A stretch of 64,000 nt of DNA, from the NCBI GenBank assembly GCA_000525675.1, contig CP002190.1, forward strand, positions 124,001 through 188,000, read 5' to 3'. A program made the translations under genes and the position numbers. The notes under the pieces are model-generated. The model did no database searches, was not told the DNA's origin, and saw only the letters and a program-made list of their open reading frames with translations. This DNA comes from Bdellovibrio bacteriovorus W (GTDB lineage: Bacteria > Bdellovibrionota > Bdellovibrionia > Bdellovibrionales > Bdellovibrionaceae). This document shows, in pieces, positions 34,739-43,890 of the stretch; the stretch's first letter is position 1, and each line of letters begins with the position of its first letter.

Positions 34739-36598
34739 ATGTTTCCATATATACGGGCCACGGCCATCCTATCGCTATCGTTACTCTCTGCATGTGCGAC
34801 AATCACGGCAAATGATTCGGGCAAGGCGAGATATTTTGAATCCTCCTTTGATGACAAGAACAGGGCACCTGCTTCCTTTGCACCAGCAGTGGTTTCCGCT
34901 GATGGGGGAGCCACAGTTGACCCTCTCTATATGCGCACTCAAGCGGACTATTACTTCGCAATGGGTGAAGCCTACAGTTTAGAAGGAAACTCTCTCGGGG
35001 CTATTGAATCCTTCAGGATGACATTGATCTATGATCGCGAGTCTCCTGCTGTGAATATGCGCTTAGCTACTGAGTACCTGAAGCAGGGCCTAGTCACAGA
35101 GTCTTTGGCTCAAGCTGAAGAAGCTGTGAAGAAAGATCCTAAAAATGTAGAAGCTCACTTACTGATTGGTGGACTTTACTCGTCGATGAAGCTTTATCCA
35201 AAAGCTCTTAATGCTTACAACGATGTGATGCGCTTAGATCCTAAGAATCAAGATGCGCCTTTATACATCGGAGCACTTTATTCAGAGCAAAAGCAACACG
35301 ACAAGGCCGTGAAGTATTTTGAGTCTTTAGCAAAGAACCCAGATTATCCAAATCAATACTTGGCTTATTACTACATGGGCCGTGTGCGTATGGAGCAAAA
35401 GGATTCTAAGCATCAAAAGCAAGCTGAAGATTTCTTCCATGCTTCTTTAAAACACCGTCCTACATTTGTTGATTCGGTTTTATCTTTAGGTGTTCTGTAT
35501 ACTCAACAAAATCGTGAAGCCAAGGCGTTGGCACTTTACAATGAGTATCAAAGAGAAAACGGGCCGAATCTGCGTTTGGCGGAAGTGCTTGCACAGTACT
35601 ACATCGAAAAAAATGACTACAAGAGTGCTTTTGCGCAGCTTGAAGTTGTTGAACAAGAAACAGATGAGCCACTTAACGTGCGTATGAAGATGGCTTTGAT
35701 CTTGATTGATCAAAAGAACTATAAGCAAGCAGTTGTAAAACTAGAAGAGATTCTAAAAGATGCTCCAGAGTCTGATAAAGTGCGCTTTTACCTAGCGGCG
35801 GTTTATGAGGAACTGCGCCAGCACGACAAAGCAATTGCTGAGTACGCGCAAGTTCCTGCTTCCAGCACATTTTATGGAGAAGCTGTTGTTCACCGCGCTT
35901 ATCTCTTAAAAGGCCAAGGCAAGGTAGATCAGGCATTGGAAGTTGCTAAAAAAGGCCTTTCTGATCGTCAAGATCAACCGCAAGTGTACGCGATGTATGC
36001 TTCTATCTTGGATGAGAAAAATGAATTTAAAGAAGCAGCCAAAGTTCTTCAGCAGGGTTTAGAAAAGTTTGCTGATAATGCTCAGTTGAGATTCTATTAC
36101 GGAACGATCAATGACCGTCTTGGTAATAAAGACGTTGTTGTCGAGCAGATGAAAAAAGTTTTGGAAATCGATCCGGAGCATGTGCAAGGCATGAACTATC
36201 TAGCTTATACGTGGGCTGAGATGAATCATAACCTTGGAGAGGCAGAAAACCTTGCTCGTAAAGCTATGCAGTTAGATCCAAAAGATGGATACATTTTAGA
36301 TACGCTAGGTTGGATTCTTTATAAACAATCTAAGTATGCTGAGTCCGTGAAGTTTTTAGAGGCTGCACATAAGTTCCAAGGCTCAGTGAGTATTATTGCA
36401 GAACACTTAGGTGATGCTTATTACAAACAAGCACTCGTGGAAAAAGCCAAAGAGATGTATTTGAAAGCTATTGATCTTGAAACAGATAAAAAGAAAGTTC
36501 AAGAGTTGCGCGGTAAGATCTCAGCGATCGAAACGCAAGAGCTGAAAAATCCAAGATTGCCAGCCAATGCAAGCCCGATTGCTGAAAACTCGAAATAG
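34739..36598 (+). CDS. Large TPR-repeat lipoprotein
   Basis: A 619-residue protein with lipobox LSAC (Cys19), start supported by AAGGAG. From about residue 65 to 600 it is an array of at least a dozen TPR motifs, e.g. KNVEAHLLIGGLYSSM, KALNAYNDVMRLDPKNQDA, and near the end MNYLAYTWAEM and YILDTLGWILYKQSKY. TPR lipoproteins of this size often scaffold outer-membrane or secretion machines. It contains no enzymatic motif. It is monocistronic, between a sigma-28-like promoter and a strong terminator. Confidence 0.88.
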   Translation: MFPYIRATAILSLSLLSACATITANDSGKARYFESSFDDKNRAPASFAPAVVSADGGATVDPLYMRTQADYYFAMGEAYSLEGNSLGAIESFRMTLIYDRESPAVNMRLATEYLKQGLVTESLAQAEEAVKKDPKNVEAHLLIGGLYSSMKLYPKALNAYNDVMRLDPKNQDAPLYIGALYSEQKQHDKAVKYFESLAKNPDYPNQYLAYYYMGRVRMEQKDSKHQKQAEDFFHASLKHRPTFVDSVLSLGVLYTQQNREAKALALYNEYQRENGPNLRLAEVLAQYYIEKNDYKSAFAQLEVVEQETDEPLNVRMKMALILIDQKNYKQAVVKLEEILKDAPESDKVRFYLAAVYEELRQHDKAIAEYAQVPASSTFYGEAVVHRAYLLKGQGKVDQALEVAKKGLSDRQDQPQVYAMYASILDEKNEFKEAAKVLQQGLEKFADNAQLRFYYGTINDRLGNKDVVVEQMKKVLEIDPEHVQGMNYLAYTWAEMNHNLGEAENLARKAMQLDPKDGYILDTLGWILYKQSKYAESVKFLEAAHKFQGSVSIIAEHLGDAYYKQALVEKAKEMYLKAIDLETDKKKVQELRGKISAIETQELKNPRLPANASPIAENSK

Positions 36599-36625
36599 AA
36601 TAATAAAGAGATTTTAAAATAAAAA

Positions 36626-36649
36626 GGGAGACTAAGAGTCTCCCTCTTT
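36626..36649. terminator. Bidirectional terminator
   Basis: GGGAGACT (36626-36633), AAG, AGTCTCCC (36637-36644), flanked by A and T runs; serves both convergent genes. Confidence 0.85.
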
Positions 36650-37237
36650 TTATTCGTTTGTATCTTGGGCAAAGAAAGTATGAGCCGCGAGGGAAATTAA
36701 AGGTAAGGCCAAGACATACCCCACGCCCCACGTCAGTTTACTCAAGAGCAGTAAACCTGCAGAATAAAAGCTGAGCAAAAAGAGATTTTTTAGATTTCGA
36801 AAAAGCTTTAAGGCACTGGCATCGAGAGCCTTTACTAAGTTCATGTTTTTCTGGATACGCAATTCAAGGGCGGTCGCCAGAAAGAAGAATATCATACTCA
36901 CTAGTATATAGATGATAAAGGCGCTGGGAAGACTGCTAGGTGAGTATCTATTTAAAACAAGAGTGTCTCCAGATCCCATTAAAAGCAGGCTGGGAAAAAA
37001 TAGAACTCCAATAACTATAACCGCGGGGAGATGTTTAGCGGTTTGGAATGTTTTACTGTGAAGTACAAACTTTTGTAGAAGCTGATGGAAAATAAAGACT
37101 TCAATAGCAATGAAGGCCCCTCCAATAATTGGAATATAATAGGTCGCAGTCATAATCAGTACAGCGAGGGCGCCGATCGCTAAACAGATCTGCCACTTAT
37201 TTTTCAGGGTATTCAAAGCTTGTTTAATAAGATTCAT
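36650..37237 (-). CDS. Polytopic membrane protein of unknown function
   Basis: A 195-residue protein with about five to six hydrophobic segments (residues about 15-45, 64-85, 90-112, 145-165, 168-185). I do not recognise the family. Its start codon lies only 17 bp from the divergent start of the next gene, so each gene's promoter must lie inside the other's coding sequence. Confidence 0.75.
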   Translation of the reverse strand: MNLIKQALNTLKNKWQICLAIGALAVLIMTATYYIPIIGGAFIAIEVFIFHQLLQKFVLHSKTFQTAKHLPAVIVIGVLFFPSLLLMGSGDTLVLNRYSPSSLPSAFIIYILVSMIFFFLATALELRIQKNMNLVKALDASALKLFRNLKNLFLLSFYSAGLLLLSKLTWGVGYVLALPLISLAAHTFFAQDTNE

Positions 37238-37248
37238 GCCTCTATGCT
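37220..37248 (+). promoter_or_regulatory. Sigma-70 promoter giving a probable leaderless mRNA
   Basis: TTGTTT (37220-37225), 17 bp, TATGCT (37243-37248); the ATG of the lipoprotein gene is 6 nt later, at the expected transcription start. The -35 and part of the spacer lie inside the first codons of the divergent gene. Confidence 0.5.
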
Positions 37249-37254
37249 AAGGCA

Positions 37255-37881
37255 ATGAAAATAAGTATCAAATCTTTTTTAGCAATTGGATTAACCTTTC
37301 TTTTCTCTGGCTGTGTCACTAAGACGGTCAAAGAGGGGGCTTATCAGAAAGCTCAATGGCAGACAAAAGCTGTTGTGAAGGATTTAAAGAATAATAAGAA
37401 CCAAACTTTAGATATTGATATTTTTTCAGTTAAAAATGAAAGAGCGAGATTTGAAATTTCTGCGCTCTTCGGATTTCAAGTGGCATCGCTAGTGATGAGT
37501 CCCACAGAAATCTCTTATGCTATTTATCCCCAAAAAAGTTTCTACTATGGTAAAAACTCAGAGCGCGCTTTTCAGCGCATGCTTGATTTGCAATTGCACC
37601 CGATGAATCTTGCGAACATTGCCTTCGATGAACCCGTGCGCGGACCTGGTTGGAAATGCACTTTAGATTCTACAGGTTGGGTGTCTCAGTGTGAGAACGT
37701 GAGTAAGTCTATTAAGGTGCTTTGGGCACAAAGGGATCAAGGTCAAAAAAAGGTCACCATTGAGGCCCCAGGCTTTGAGATGCTATGGAGCTTTGCTGCA
37801 CCCAAGACTGAAGTCGAGTTCAAGCCAGAGCTTTTCGTGCTGAAACAGCCCTCGGGGTTCAAAGCAATACAAATAAATTAA
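37255..37881 (+). CDS. Lipoprotein with LolB-like layout
   Basis: A 208-residue lipoprotein with lipobox FSGC (Cys20). The mature part is beta-rich and of the size and pattern of LolB-like or DUF4292 outer-membrane lipoproteins (AQWQTKAVVKDLKNN, FEISALFGFQVASLVMSP, SYAIYPQKSFYYGK). Such proteins insert lipoproteins into the outer membrane, but no diagnostic motif proves this here. It probably has a leaderless mRNA. A sigma-70 promoter for prkA follows its stop directly. Confidence 0.7.
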   Translation: MKISIKSFLAIGLTFLFSGCVTKTVKEGAYQKAQWQTKAVVKDLKNNKNQTLDIDIFSVKNERARFEISALFGFQVASLVMSPTEISYAIYPQKSFYYGKNSERAFQRMLDLQLHPMNLANIAFDEPVRGPGWKCTLDSTGWVSQCENVSKSIKVLWAQRDQGQKKVTIEAPGFEMLWSFAAPKTEVEFKPELFVLKQPSGFKAIQIN

Positions 37882-37889
37882 AAAACTCG

Positions 37890-37917
37890 TTAACCGTCTA
37901 GTAATGAGGCATAATCT
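37890..37917 (+). promoter_or_regulatory. Candidate sigma-70 promoter of the prkA operon
   Basis: TTAACC (37890-37895), 16 bp, TAATCT (37912-37917), 47 nt upstream of the prkA ATG. Confidence 0.45.
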
Positions 37918-37964
37918 AATGAAGTAGATATTGTGTGTCACCACAACACTATGGGGGAACCATT

Positions 37965-40037
37965 ATGACCTCTAAGATCGACTTCGATTCCATTCTCGCC
38001 AACTGGCAAAATACAAGCGCTGCGAAAGAACACTGGACGGGCACCTTTGAAGAGTACCTCGCTCTGGTGAAAGAAAATCCCAAGATCACGCGCAATGCTT
38101 ACCAACGCATGTATGACATGATCGTTGAGGAAGGCACAGAGACGTATATTGATTTCAAAAAAGAAGTCACACGTTATAAATTTTTCGATGATAAACATAA
38201 CAACGGCAAAGACGCTGTTTTCGGACTTGATGTTCAGTTGATGAAACTCGTGAATGTCTTGAAGTCGGCGGCTCTTGGTTATGGAACTGAAAAGCGCGTA
38301 ATCCTTTTGCATGGCCCGGTGGGAAGTGCGAAATCAACGATTTGCCGCATGCTTAAAAAAGGCCTTGAGAAATATTCTCACTCTAAAGAAGGGGCTCTTT
38401 ATACATTTGAATGGATTGATGAAAAGCTAGAGCTTGATGGAATTCTTGGAAAAGAAACCAAAGTTTTTCATTCACCGATGAATGAAGAACCTCTGTTGCT
38501 CATTCCTGAAGAGTTACGCCAACAAGTCTATGACTCTATTAATAAAGGCCAAGAAGGTTCTTATCGAGTTCATGTTGACGGAGAACTCAGCCCGCCATCA
38601 CGTTTTATCTTTAAAGCTTTGATGGAGCGTTATGATGGTAATCTGAAAAAAGTACTCTCACACGTGCGCGTGAAGAGATTGTTCATCTCTGAGGCGGATC
38701 GTATCGGTATTGGGACCTTCCAACCTAAAGATGAAAAGAACCAAGACTCTACAGAGCTTACCGGTGATATTAACTATCGTAAGATTGCTGAATACGGATC
38801 AGATTCTGATCCTCGGGCCTTTAACTTTGACGGGGAGTTCAACGTCGCCAATCGCGGCATGATTGAATTCGTAGAGGTGCTAAAGCTTGATGTGGCTTTC
38901 TTGTACGATCTTTTAGGTGCCTCACAAGAGCATCGCGTGAAACCGAAAAAGTTCGCACAGACGCATATCGATGAGGTGATCATTGGGCATACGAATGAGC
39001 CCGAGTATCGTCGTCTTCAAGATAACGAATTCATGGAAGCTCTTCGAGATAGAACTGTAAAAATTGATATTCCCTACATCACTCGCTGGAGAGATGAGAT
39101 GAATATCTATAAGCGGGACTTCAACTCACAAAAAGTGCGTGGAATCAGTATTGCACCGCACACCGTTGAGATGGCGGCGATGTGGGCCGTTCTAACTCGT
39201 TTAGAAAAGCCTAAGAAAGCAAACCTTACGCGGTTGCAGAAATTAAAACTTTATAACGGTAAAACTCTTCCGAACTACACCGAGGACAACGTGCGCGAAT
39301 TGCGTAAAGAGGCCAACCGTGAAGGCTTGGAAGGAATTTCAGCTCGTTATATCCAAGATAAATTGTCGAATGCTCTTGTGGCGGCTCAACAGTCTAATAA
39401 AGGTTCCGTCAATCCGTTCATGGTCTTTAAAGAACTTGAATCGGGGCTTAAGAATCACTCTTTGATTTCTAACGAAGAGTTAAAGACTGAGTATCGCGAA
39501 CTCTTAGGGGTTGTGATGCAAGAGTATGAAGAGATTATCAAAGGCGAAGTTCAGCGCGCGATTAGTGCCGATGAAGGTGCGATGCAAAGGCTTTGCGCGA
39601 ACTATATTGATAACGTGAAAGCTTATACTCAAAGAGAGAAGGTTCGTAATCAGTTCACTGGCAATGATGAAGAGCCAGATGAAAGATTAATGCGCTCGAT
39701 TGAGGAAAAGATCGAGATTCCAGAATCTCGCAAAGACGATTTCCGTCGTGAGATTATGAACTACATCGGGGCGTTAGCCCTTGAGGGTAAGAAGTTTAAC
39801 TTCAAGATGAACGAGCGTTTACATAAGGCCATTGAGTTGAAACTCTTTGAGGACCAAAAAGATAGCATTAAGCTGACGACTTTGGTTTCAAATGTGGCTG
39901 ATAAAGATACGCAAGAAAAGATTGATATCGTTAAAACACGTCTCATCAAAGACTTCGGATACGATGAGATCTCGGCAACGGATGTTTTACATTACGTCGC
40001 GAGCATATTTGCCCGAGGGGATGTGAAGAATAAATAA
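37965..40037 (+). CDS. prkA: PrkA-family serine protein kinase / AAA ATPase
   Basis: About 690 residues. The N-terminal AAA domain has Walker [13 protein letters not shown] (near residue 112) and a long PrkA core ([29 protein letters not shown] in part: [12 protein letters not shown]); the C-terminal PrkA domain covers about 400-690. Family members respond to nutrient stress and are described as kinases or as Lon-like AAA proteases. The ATG at 37965 has GGGGGAA upstream. It overlaps yeaH by one base and forms the conserved prkA-yeaH-spoVR operon. Confidence 0.95.
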   Translation: MTSKIDFDSILANWQNTSAAKEHWTGTFEEYLALVKENPKITRNAYQRMYDMIVEEGTETYIDFKKEVTRYKFFDDKHNNGKDAVFGLDVQLMKLVNVLKSAALGYGTEKRVILLHGPVGSAKSTICRMLKKGLEKYSHSKEGALYTFEWIDEKLELDGILGKETKVFHSPMNEEPLLLIPEELRQQVYDSINKGQEGSYRVHVDGELSPPSRFIFKALMERYDGNLKKVLSHVRVKRLFISEADRIGIGTFQPKDEKNQDSTELTGDINYRKIAEYGSDSDPRAFNFDGEFNVANRGMIEFVEVLKLDVAFLYDLLGASQEHRVKPKKFAQTHIDEVIIGHTNEPEYRRLQDNEFMEALRDRTVKIDIPYITRWRDEMNIYKRDFNSQKVRGISIAPHTVEMAAMWAVLTRLEKPKKANLTRLQKLKLYNGKTLPNYTEDNVRELRKEANREGLEGISARYIQDKLSNALVAAQQSNKGSVNPFMVFKELESGLKNHSLISNEELKTEYRELLGVVMQEYEEIIKGEVQRAISADEGAMQRLCANYIDNVKAYTQREKVRNQFTGNDEEPDERLMRSIEEKIEIPESRKDDFRREIMNYIGALALEGKKFNFKMNERLHKAIELKLFEDQKDSIKLTTLVSNVADKDTQEKIDIVKTRLIKDFGYDEISATDVLHYVASIFARGDVKNK

Positions 40038-41134
40038 TGTCTATCAGAGAAGACCATAATCGATTTAGAGAGATTGTTAAGGGTAAGGTCAAAGAAGATC
40101 TTCGACGTTATGTCTCTCAAGGAGAGATGATCGGTAAGCGGGAGGATGAATACGTTAAGATTCCTCTTCCGCGCATTGATATTCCAAACTTTCGCTACGG
40201 TCCTAAACAACAGGGCGGAGTGGGGCAGGGGGATGGTCAACCTGGTCAAGACGTTGGCGATCCTGGTGAGGGTGGAACTGGGCAAGCTGGAGAAGCTCCC
40301 GGAGAGCATCAACTCGAAGTGGAACTCAGCATGGAAGAACTTGCTGAGATTCTCGGCGAGAAGCTCCAACTGCCGCGCATTGAACCCAAGGGCGCAAAAA
40401 ATATTGATTCTTTAAAAACGAAATTCACGGGATTGGCTCCTGTGGGTCCTGAGGGGCTTCGTCATTTTAAATCTTCATACAAGCGCGCCTTAAAGCGCAT
40501 GGTGGGATCTGGAACTTACGATCCCAATGAGCCCTTGGTTTTGCCAATTCGTAGGGATATGCAGTACAAGTCCTTCAAAAAAGTTCAACAGCCTCATACT
40601 CAGGCTGTTGTTATCTATATGATGGACGTTTCTGGAAGTATGGGCGATGAACAAAAAGAAATCGTTCGACTTGAGAGCTTCTGGATTAATACCTGGTTGA
40701 AAAAACATTACAAGGGTTTGCAAACGCGCTTCATTATTCACGATGCGGCGGCAAAGGAAGTAGATGAGGATACGTTCTTTAGAACCAGTGAATCTGGTGG
40801 AACGTTGATCAGCTCTGCCTATAAGCTTTGTAAAGAAATCATCGAAACGGATTATCCTTCCGATGAATGGAATATTTATCCTTTTCACTTTAGTGATGGA
40901 GATAATTGGTCCGGTGAAGATACGCGCCTATGTCTTAAGATGCTGTCGGAGTTTTTTCTTCCGAAATGTAATGTATTTAGTTACGGCCAAGTCGAGAGTA
41001 AATACGGCAGTGGTCAGTTCTTAAAAGATTTGGAAAAAGAGTTCGGCGAAGACGAAAGACTGACTTTAAGCCAAATTGAAAATCGCGATAAAATATTAGA
41101 CTCGATTAAAGACTTTCTAGGAAAAGGAAAGTAG
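40037..41134 (+). CDS. YeaH/UPF0229-family protein with VWA-like domain
   Basis: A 365-residue DUF444 protein. The N-terminal part has a Gly/Gln-rich low-complexity linker (about residues 58-90), followed by a VWA-like fold with the metal motif [12 protein letters not shown] and a later TLISSAYK. It is always found beside prkA and spoVR in stress-response operons of proteobacteria; its biochemical role is not established. ATG overlaps the prkA stop (TAATG). Confidence 0.93.
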   Translation: MSIREDHNRFREIVKGKVKEDLRRYVSQGEMIGKREDEYVKIPLPRIDIPNFRYGPKQQGGVGQGDGQPGQDVGDPGEGGTGQAGEAPGEHQLEVELSMEELAEILGEKLQLPRIEPKGAKNIDSLKTKFTGLAPVGPEGLRHFKSSYKRALKRMVGSGTYDPNEPLVLPIRRDMQYKSFKKVQQPHTQAVVIYMMDVSGSMGDEQKEIVRLESFWINTWLKKHYKGLQTRFIIHDAAAKEVDEDTFFRTSESGGTLISSAYKLCKEIIETDYPSDEWNIYPFHFSDGDNWSGEDTRLCLKMLSEFFLPKCNVFSYGQVESKYGSGQFLKDLEKEFGEDERLTLSQIENRDKILDSIKDFLGKGK

Positions 41135-41159
41135 ACGAGTTTTTTTCTGAGGAGATGCT

Positions 41160-42689
41160 GTGGCTAATCTAACTCCTGAGCTTGAGGCGGAGAGAAAAAG
41201 AATTTGTAAGATCGCTGAAGAAGCGGGTCTGGATTTCTTTGAAACTATTTTCGAGCTTATCACTTATGATCAAATCAATCAGTTTGCGGCGTATGGTGGA
41301 TTCCCTGTGCGCTACCCACACTGGAAGTTTGGTATGGAGTATGAGCATCTTTCTAAGAGCTATGAATACGGACTTTCAAAGATCTATGAGATGGTGATCA
41401 ACACCGATCCTTGTTATGCCTACTTGATGGAAGGCAACGCCATGATGGACCAGAAGCTGGTGATGGCGCACGTCTATGGTCACTGTGATTTCTTTAAGAA
41501 TAATATTTGGTTCTCAAAGACCAATCGTAAAATGATGGATCAGATGGCGAATCACGCGACAAGAATTCGTCGCTATATGGATCGCTATGGACAGGAAGTG
41601 GTCGAAGATTTTATCGACGTCTGCCTGAGTTTAGAAAATCTCATCGATCGTTATTCGCCTTATGTGGAAAAGTCTGTGGCTAAGTCCGGTCCCGCACCGG
41701 CACAAGAGAATTATCTACTGCGTGTAGATCGCTCGTATATGCGTGATTATATCAATCCTCCTTCATTCGTAGAAGAGCAACGCCAAAAAGCGGAAGCCTT
41801 TGCAGCGGAAAAAGCGGCTAGATTTCCAGCGGAACCAGAGCGTGACGTTTTGAATTTCTTTATTCATCACGCACCACTGACGGATTGGCAGCAGGATGTC
41901 TTATCGATCATTCGCGATGAAGCGTATTACTTCTCTCCTCAAGGCATGACAAAAACCATGAATGAAGGATGGGCGTCTTACTGGCATTCAAAGCTTATGA
42001 CGACAAAGATTCTCAATGACTCTGAGATCATTGATTTTGCCGATCATCATGCAGGCACTATGGCGATGGCTCCGAATGGATACAATCCCTATAAAGTAGG
42101 TATTGAGCTGATGAGAGATATTGAAGACCGTTGGAATAAAGGTCAGTTCGGACGTGAGTGGGAAGAGTGTGATGATGTTCGCGAAAGAAAACATTGGGAC
42201 CGCAAGCTCATGCTGGGACGTGAAAAGATCTTTGAGGTGCGCAAGGTCTGTAACGACGTCACGTTTATTGATCAGTTTTTGACTGAAGACTTTTGTGTTC
42301 GCAATAAGATGTTCGTTTATAAATTTAATAAAAAGACCAATCGCTTTGAAGTGGATACAAAGGACTTTAAGGCGATCAAGGCTCAGTTGTTATTTCATAT
42401 GACGAATTTTGGTCAGCCGATTATCCGTATTGAGGATGCGAACTTTGAAAATCGTGGAGAGCTTCTTTTAACTCATCTTCATGAGGGCATTGATATGCAA
42501 CCCGATTTTATGAGTGAAACGCTTAAAAACGTCTTTAAAATTTGGCGTCGTCCAGTTAATATTGCGACCGTGATGGATGAGGCTCCACAGCTTTTCAGAT
42601 TCGATGGGAAAGAGTACAAACAATTCCCTATGGGTGGATCTGGTGGTGGTGGAGATTCCTCTGAAAGTAACGAGGAGCAAAAGGGTTGA
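41160..42689 (+). CDS. SpoVR-family protein
   Basis: A 509-residue protein of full SpoVR length. Family regions include GFPVRYPHWKFGMEYE, the HVYGHCDFFKNN motif, and NEGWASYWHSKLM, with histidines that may bind metal. It starts with GTG after GAGGAG. SpoVR is named for a Bacillus cortex mutant but is widespread in non-sporulating bacteria with PrkA and YeaH. It overlaps the SUI1 gene by 4 nt. Confidence 0.94.
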   Translation: MANLTPELEAERKRICKIAEEAGLDFFETIFELITYDQINQFAAYGGFPVRYPHWKFGMEYEHLSKSYEYGLSKIYEMVINTDPCYAYLMEGNAMMDQKLVMAHVYGHCDFFKNNIWFSKTNRKMMDQMANHATRIRRYMDRYGQEVVEDFIDVCLSLENLIDRYSPYVEKSVAKSGPAPAQENYLLRVDRSYMRDYINPPSFVEEQRQKAEAFAAEKAARFPAEPERDVLNFFIHHAPLTDWQQDVLSIIRDEAYYFSPQGMTKTMNEGWASYWHSKLMTTKILNDSEIIDFADHHAGTMAMAPNGYNPYKVGIELMRDIEDRWNKGQFGREWEECDDVRERKHWDRKLMLGREKIFEVRKVCNDVTFIDQFLTEDFCVRNKMFVYKFNKKTNRFEVDTKDFKAIKAQLLFHMTNFGQPIIRIEDANFENRGELLLTHLHEGIDMQPDFMSETLKNVFKIWRRPVNIATVMDEAPQLFRFDGKEYKQFPMGGSGGGGDSSESNEEQKG

Positions 42690-43048
42690 GCAATTTCCGA
42701 ATCGTTTTCAGCACGGATCCCAAAGATCAAGTGACGTGCGATAAGTGTAAAAAAAATAAAGCAGACTGTATTTGTGTTGCCGAAGAGGAAGTCCACGAAG
42801 ATAAAATCATGGTGGTCTTCCGATTAGAGAAGTCAGGTCGAGGTGGAAAAACTGTCACGGTGATGGATGGTTTTCCTAAAAATGAAGAATATCTAAAAAA
42901 GCTCACTAAAGAATTGAAATCCAAATGCGGTGTTGGTGGGACCCATATCTTGGGACCTAAAGCGGGGTTGATCGAGATCCAAGGCGACAAGCGAGAGGTC
43001 CTGAAAAAGCTCTTAACTCAGAAAAATATCAAGTTTAAGGGTGTTTAG
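42686..43048 (+). CDS. yciH: SUI1/eIF1-family translation factor (YciH-like)
   Basis: A 120-residue protein. The N-terminal CxxC pairs (TCDKCKKNKADCIC) are followed by a SUI1 domain (about 40-120) with RGGKTVTVMDGF and KCGVGGTHILGP. It is similar to eukaryotic eIF1 and may affect start-codon selection. It starts with a TTG that overlaps the spoVR stop (TTGA), and AAGGG precedes it. It is the last gene of the prkA operon. Confidence 0.9.
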   Translation: MSNFRIVFSTDPKDQVTCDKCKKNKADCICVAEEEVHEDKIMVVFRLEKSGRGGKTVTVMDGFPKNEEYLKKLTKELKSKCGVGGTHILGPKAGLIEIQGDKREVLKKLLTQKNIKFKGV

Positions 43049-43064
43049 GTCTTGCTCAGAAGCC

Positions 43065-43092
43065 TTGATGGGCTTGAGTCTGTGGATAATAT
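43065..43092 (+). promoter_or_regulatory. Sigma-70 promoter of the response regulator gene
   Basis: TTGATG (43065-43070), 16 bp, TAATAT (43087-43092), about 48 nt before the ATG. Confidence 0.5.
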
Positions 43093-43140
43093 GACATATC
43101 ATTTCGTTTACAAAGTCAGACAGCTTCGAGGATGAAACTA

Positions 43141-43824
43141 ATGGGTTCGAAGAAGATTGTAATTGTAGATGATTATGAAGAGAGTTGTAGGCTCTTATCA
43201 GAGATATTGAGCACTCTTTATGAGTGCTATCATACTTCAGATAGTAAGCAGGCCCTTGCTTTGATTCACGAAGTGCGCCCTGACCTTATTCTTTTAGATT
43301 ATAAAATGCCAGAGTTGATGGGTGTGGATGTCTGCCGCATGGTTAGAGAAAATCCCACTATTGCTAACATTCCCATCATTTTTATTTCTGGTGCAGCTTC
43401 AGTGGACGAGCGTGTAAAGGCTTTTGAAACCGGGGCCAATGACTTTGTTTCTAAACCTTACCATGTCAAAGAACTCCTTCTAAGAATCAAAGCAAGACTT
43501 GCTGAGGGGAAACAGGAACATCGCCCTGAGGTTCCCGAGTTGGTTATCGCAAATCTTCGCATGAATACACTTTCACGACAGGTGTTTGTGGATAATGAAG
43601 AGGTTTTCCTCACACAGAAGCAATTTGAGATTCTTAAGCTATTAGTGGCGGCGAAATGCAATCTTGTGACTCGTGAGACCTGCCTTATGGAGATCTGGGG
43701 TCACTCAGAAGTCACCGCACGAAACGTGGATTCTCAGATCAACTATCTCAAACGTAAAATCAGTTCCTTCAAAGGTAGAATTATTGCTGTTCCCTCTTTG
43801 GGTTATCGTATCGATTTGAATTAG
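43141..43824 (+). CDS. OmpR/PhoB-family response regulator
   Basis: About 227 residues. The receiver domain (1-120) has acidic pocket VDDYEE, phosphorylatable Asp in LILLDYKMPE, the Ser/Thr position in IFISGAA, and Lys in FVSKPYH. A winged-helix effector domain follows (about 135-227; LTQKQFEILKLLV, HSEVTARNVDSQINYLKRK, LGYRIDL). No cognate kinase lies beside it. I chose the ATG at 43141, correctly spaced from GAGG, over the one at 43132. Confidence 0.93.
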   Translation: MGSKKIVIVDDYEESCRLLSEILSTLYECYHTSDSKQALALIHEVRPDLILLDYKMPELMGVDVCRMVRENPTIANIPIIFISGAASVDERVKAFETGANDFVSKPYHVKELLLRIKARLAEGKQEHRPEVPELVIANLRMNTLSRQVFVDNEEVFLTQKQFEILKLLVAAKCNLVTRETCLMEIWGHSEVTARNVDSQINYLKRKISSFKGRIIAVPSLGYRIDLN

Positions 43825-43853
43825 TCCTAGACCTTAGTCGATAAGAATCTCTC

Positions 43854-43882
43854 TTAAGTTCAAAGACGAAGTGTGCCGATAA
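43854..43882 (+). promoter_or_regulatory. Sigma-28 (FliA)-type promoter with expected leaderless start
   Basis: TTAAGTT (43854-43860) and a perfect GCCGATAA (43875-43882). The ATG of the glutaminase-like gene is exactly 8 nt later (43891). The same spacing is seen before the gene at 30301. Confidence 0.55.
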
Positions 43883-43890
43883 GAAGGACT

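Noticed and set aside
41160-42689. Evidence for sporulation (SpoVR)
   Set aside because: SpoVR with PrkA and YeaH is widespread in non-sporulating proteobacteria; no other sporulation gene is present.
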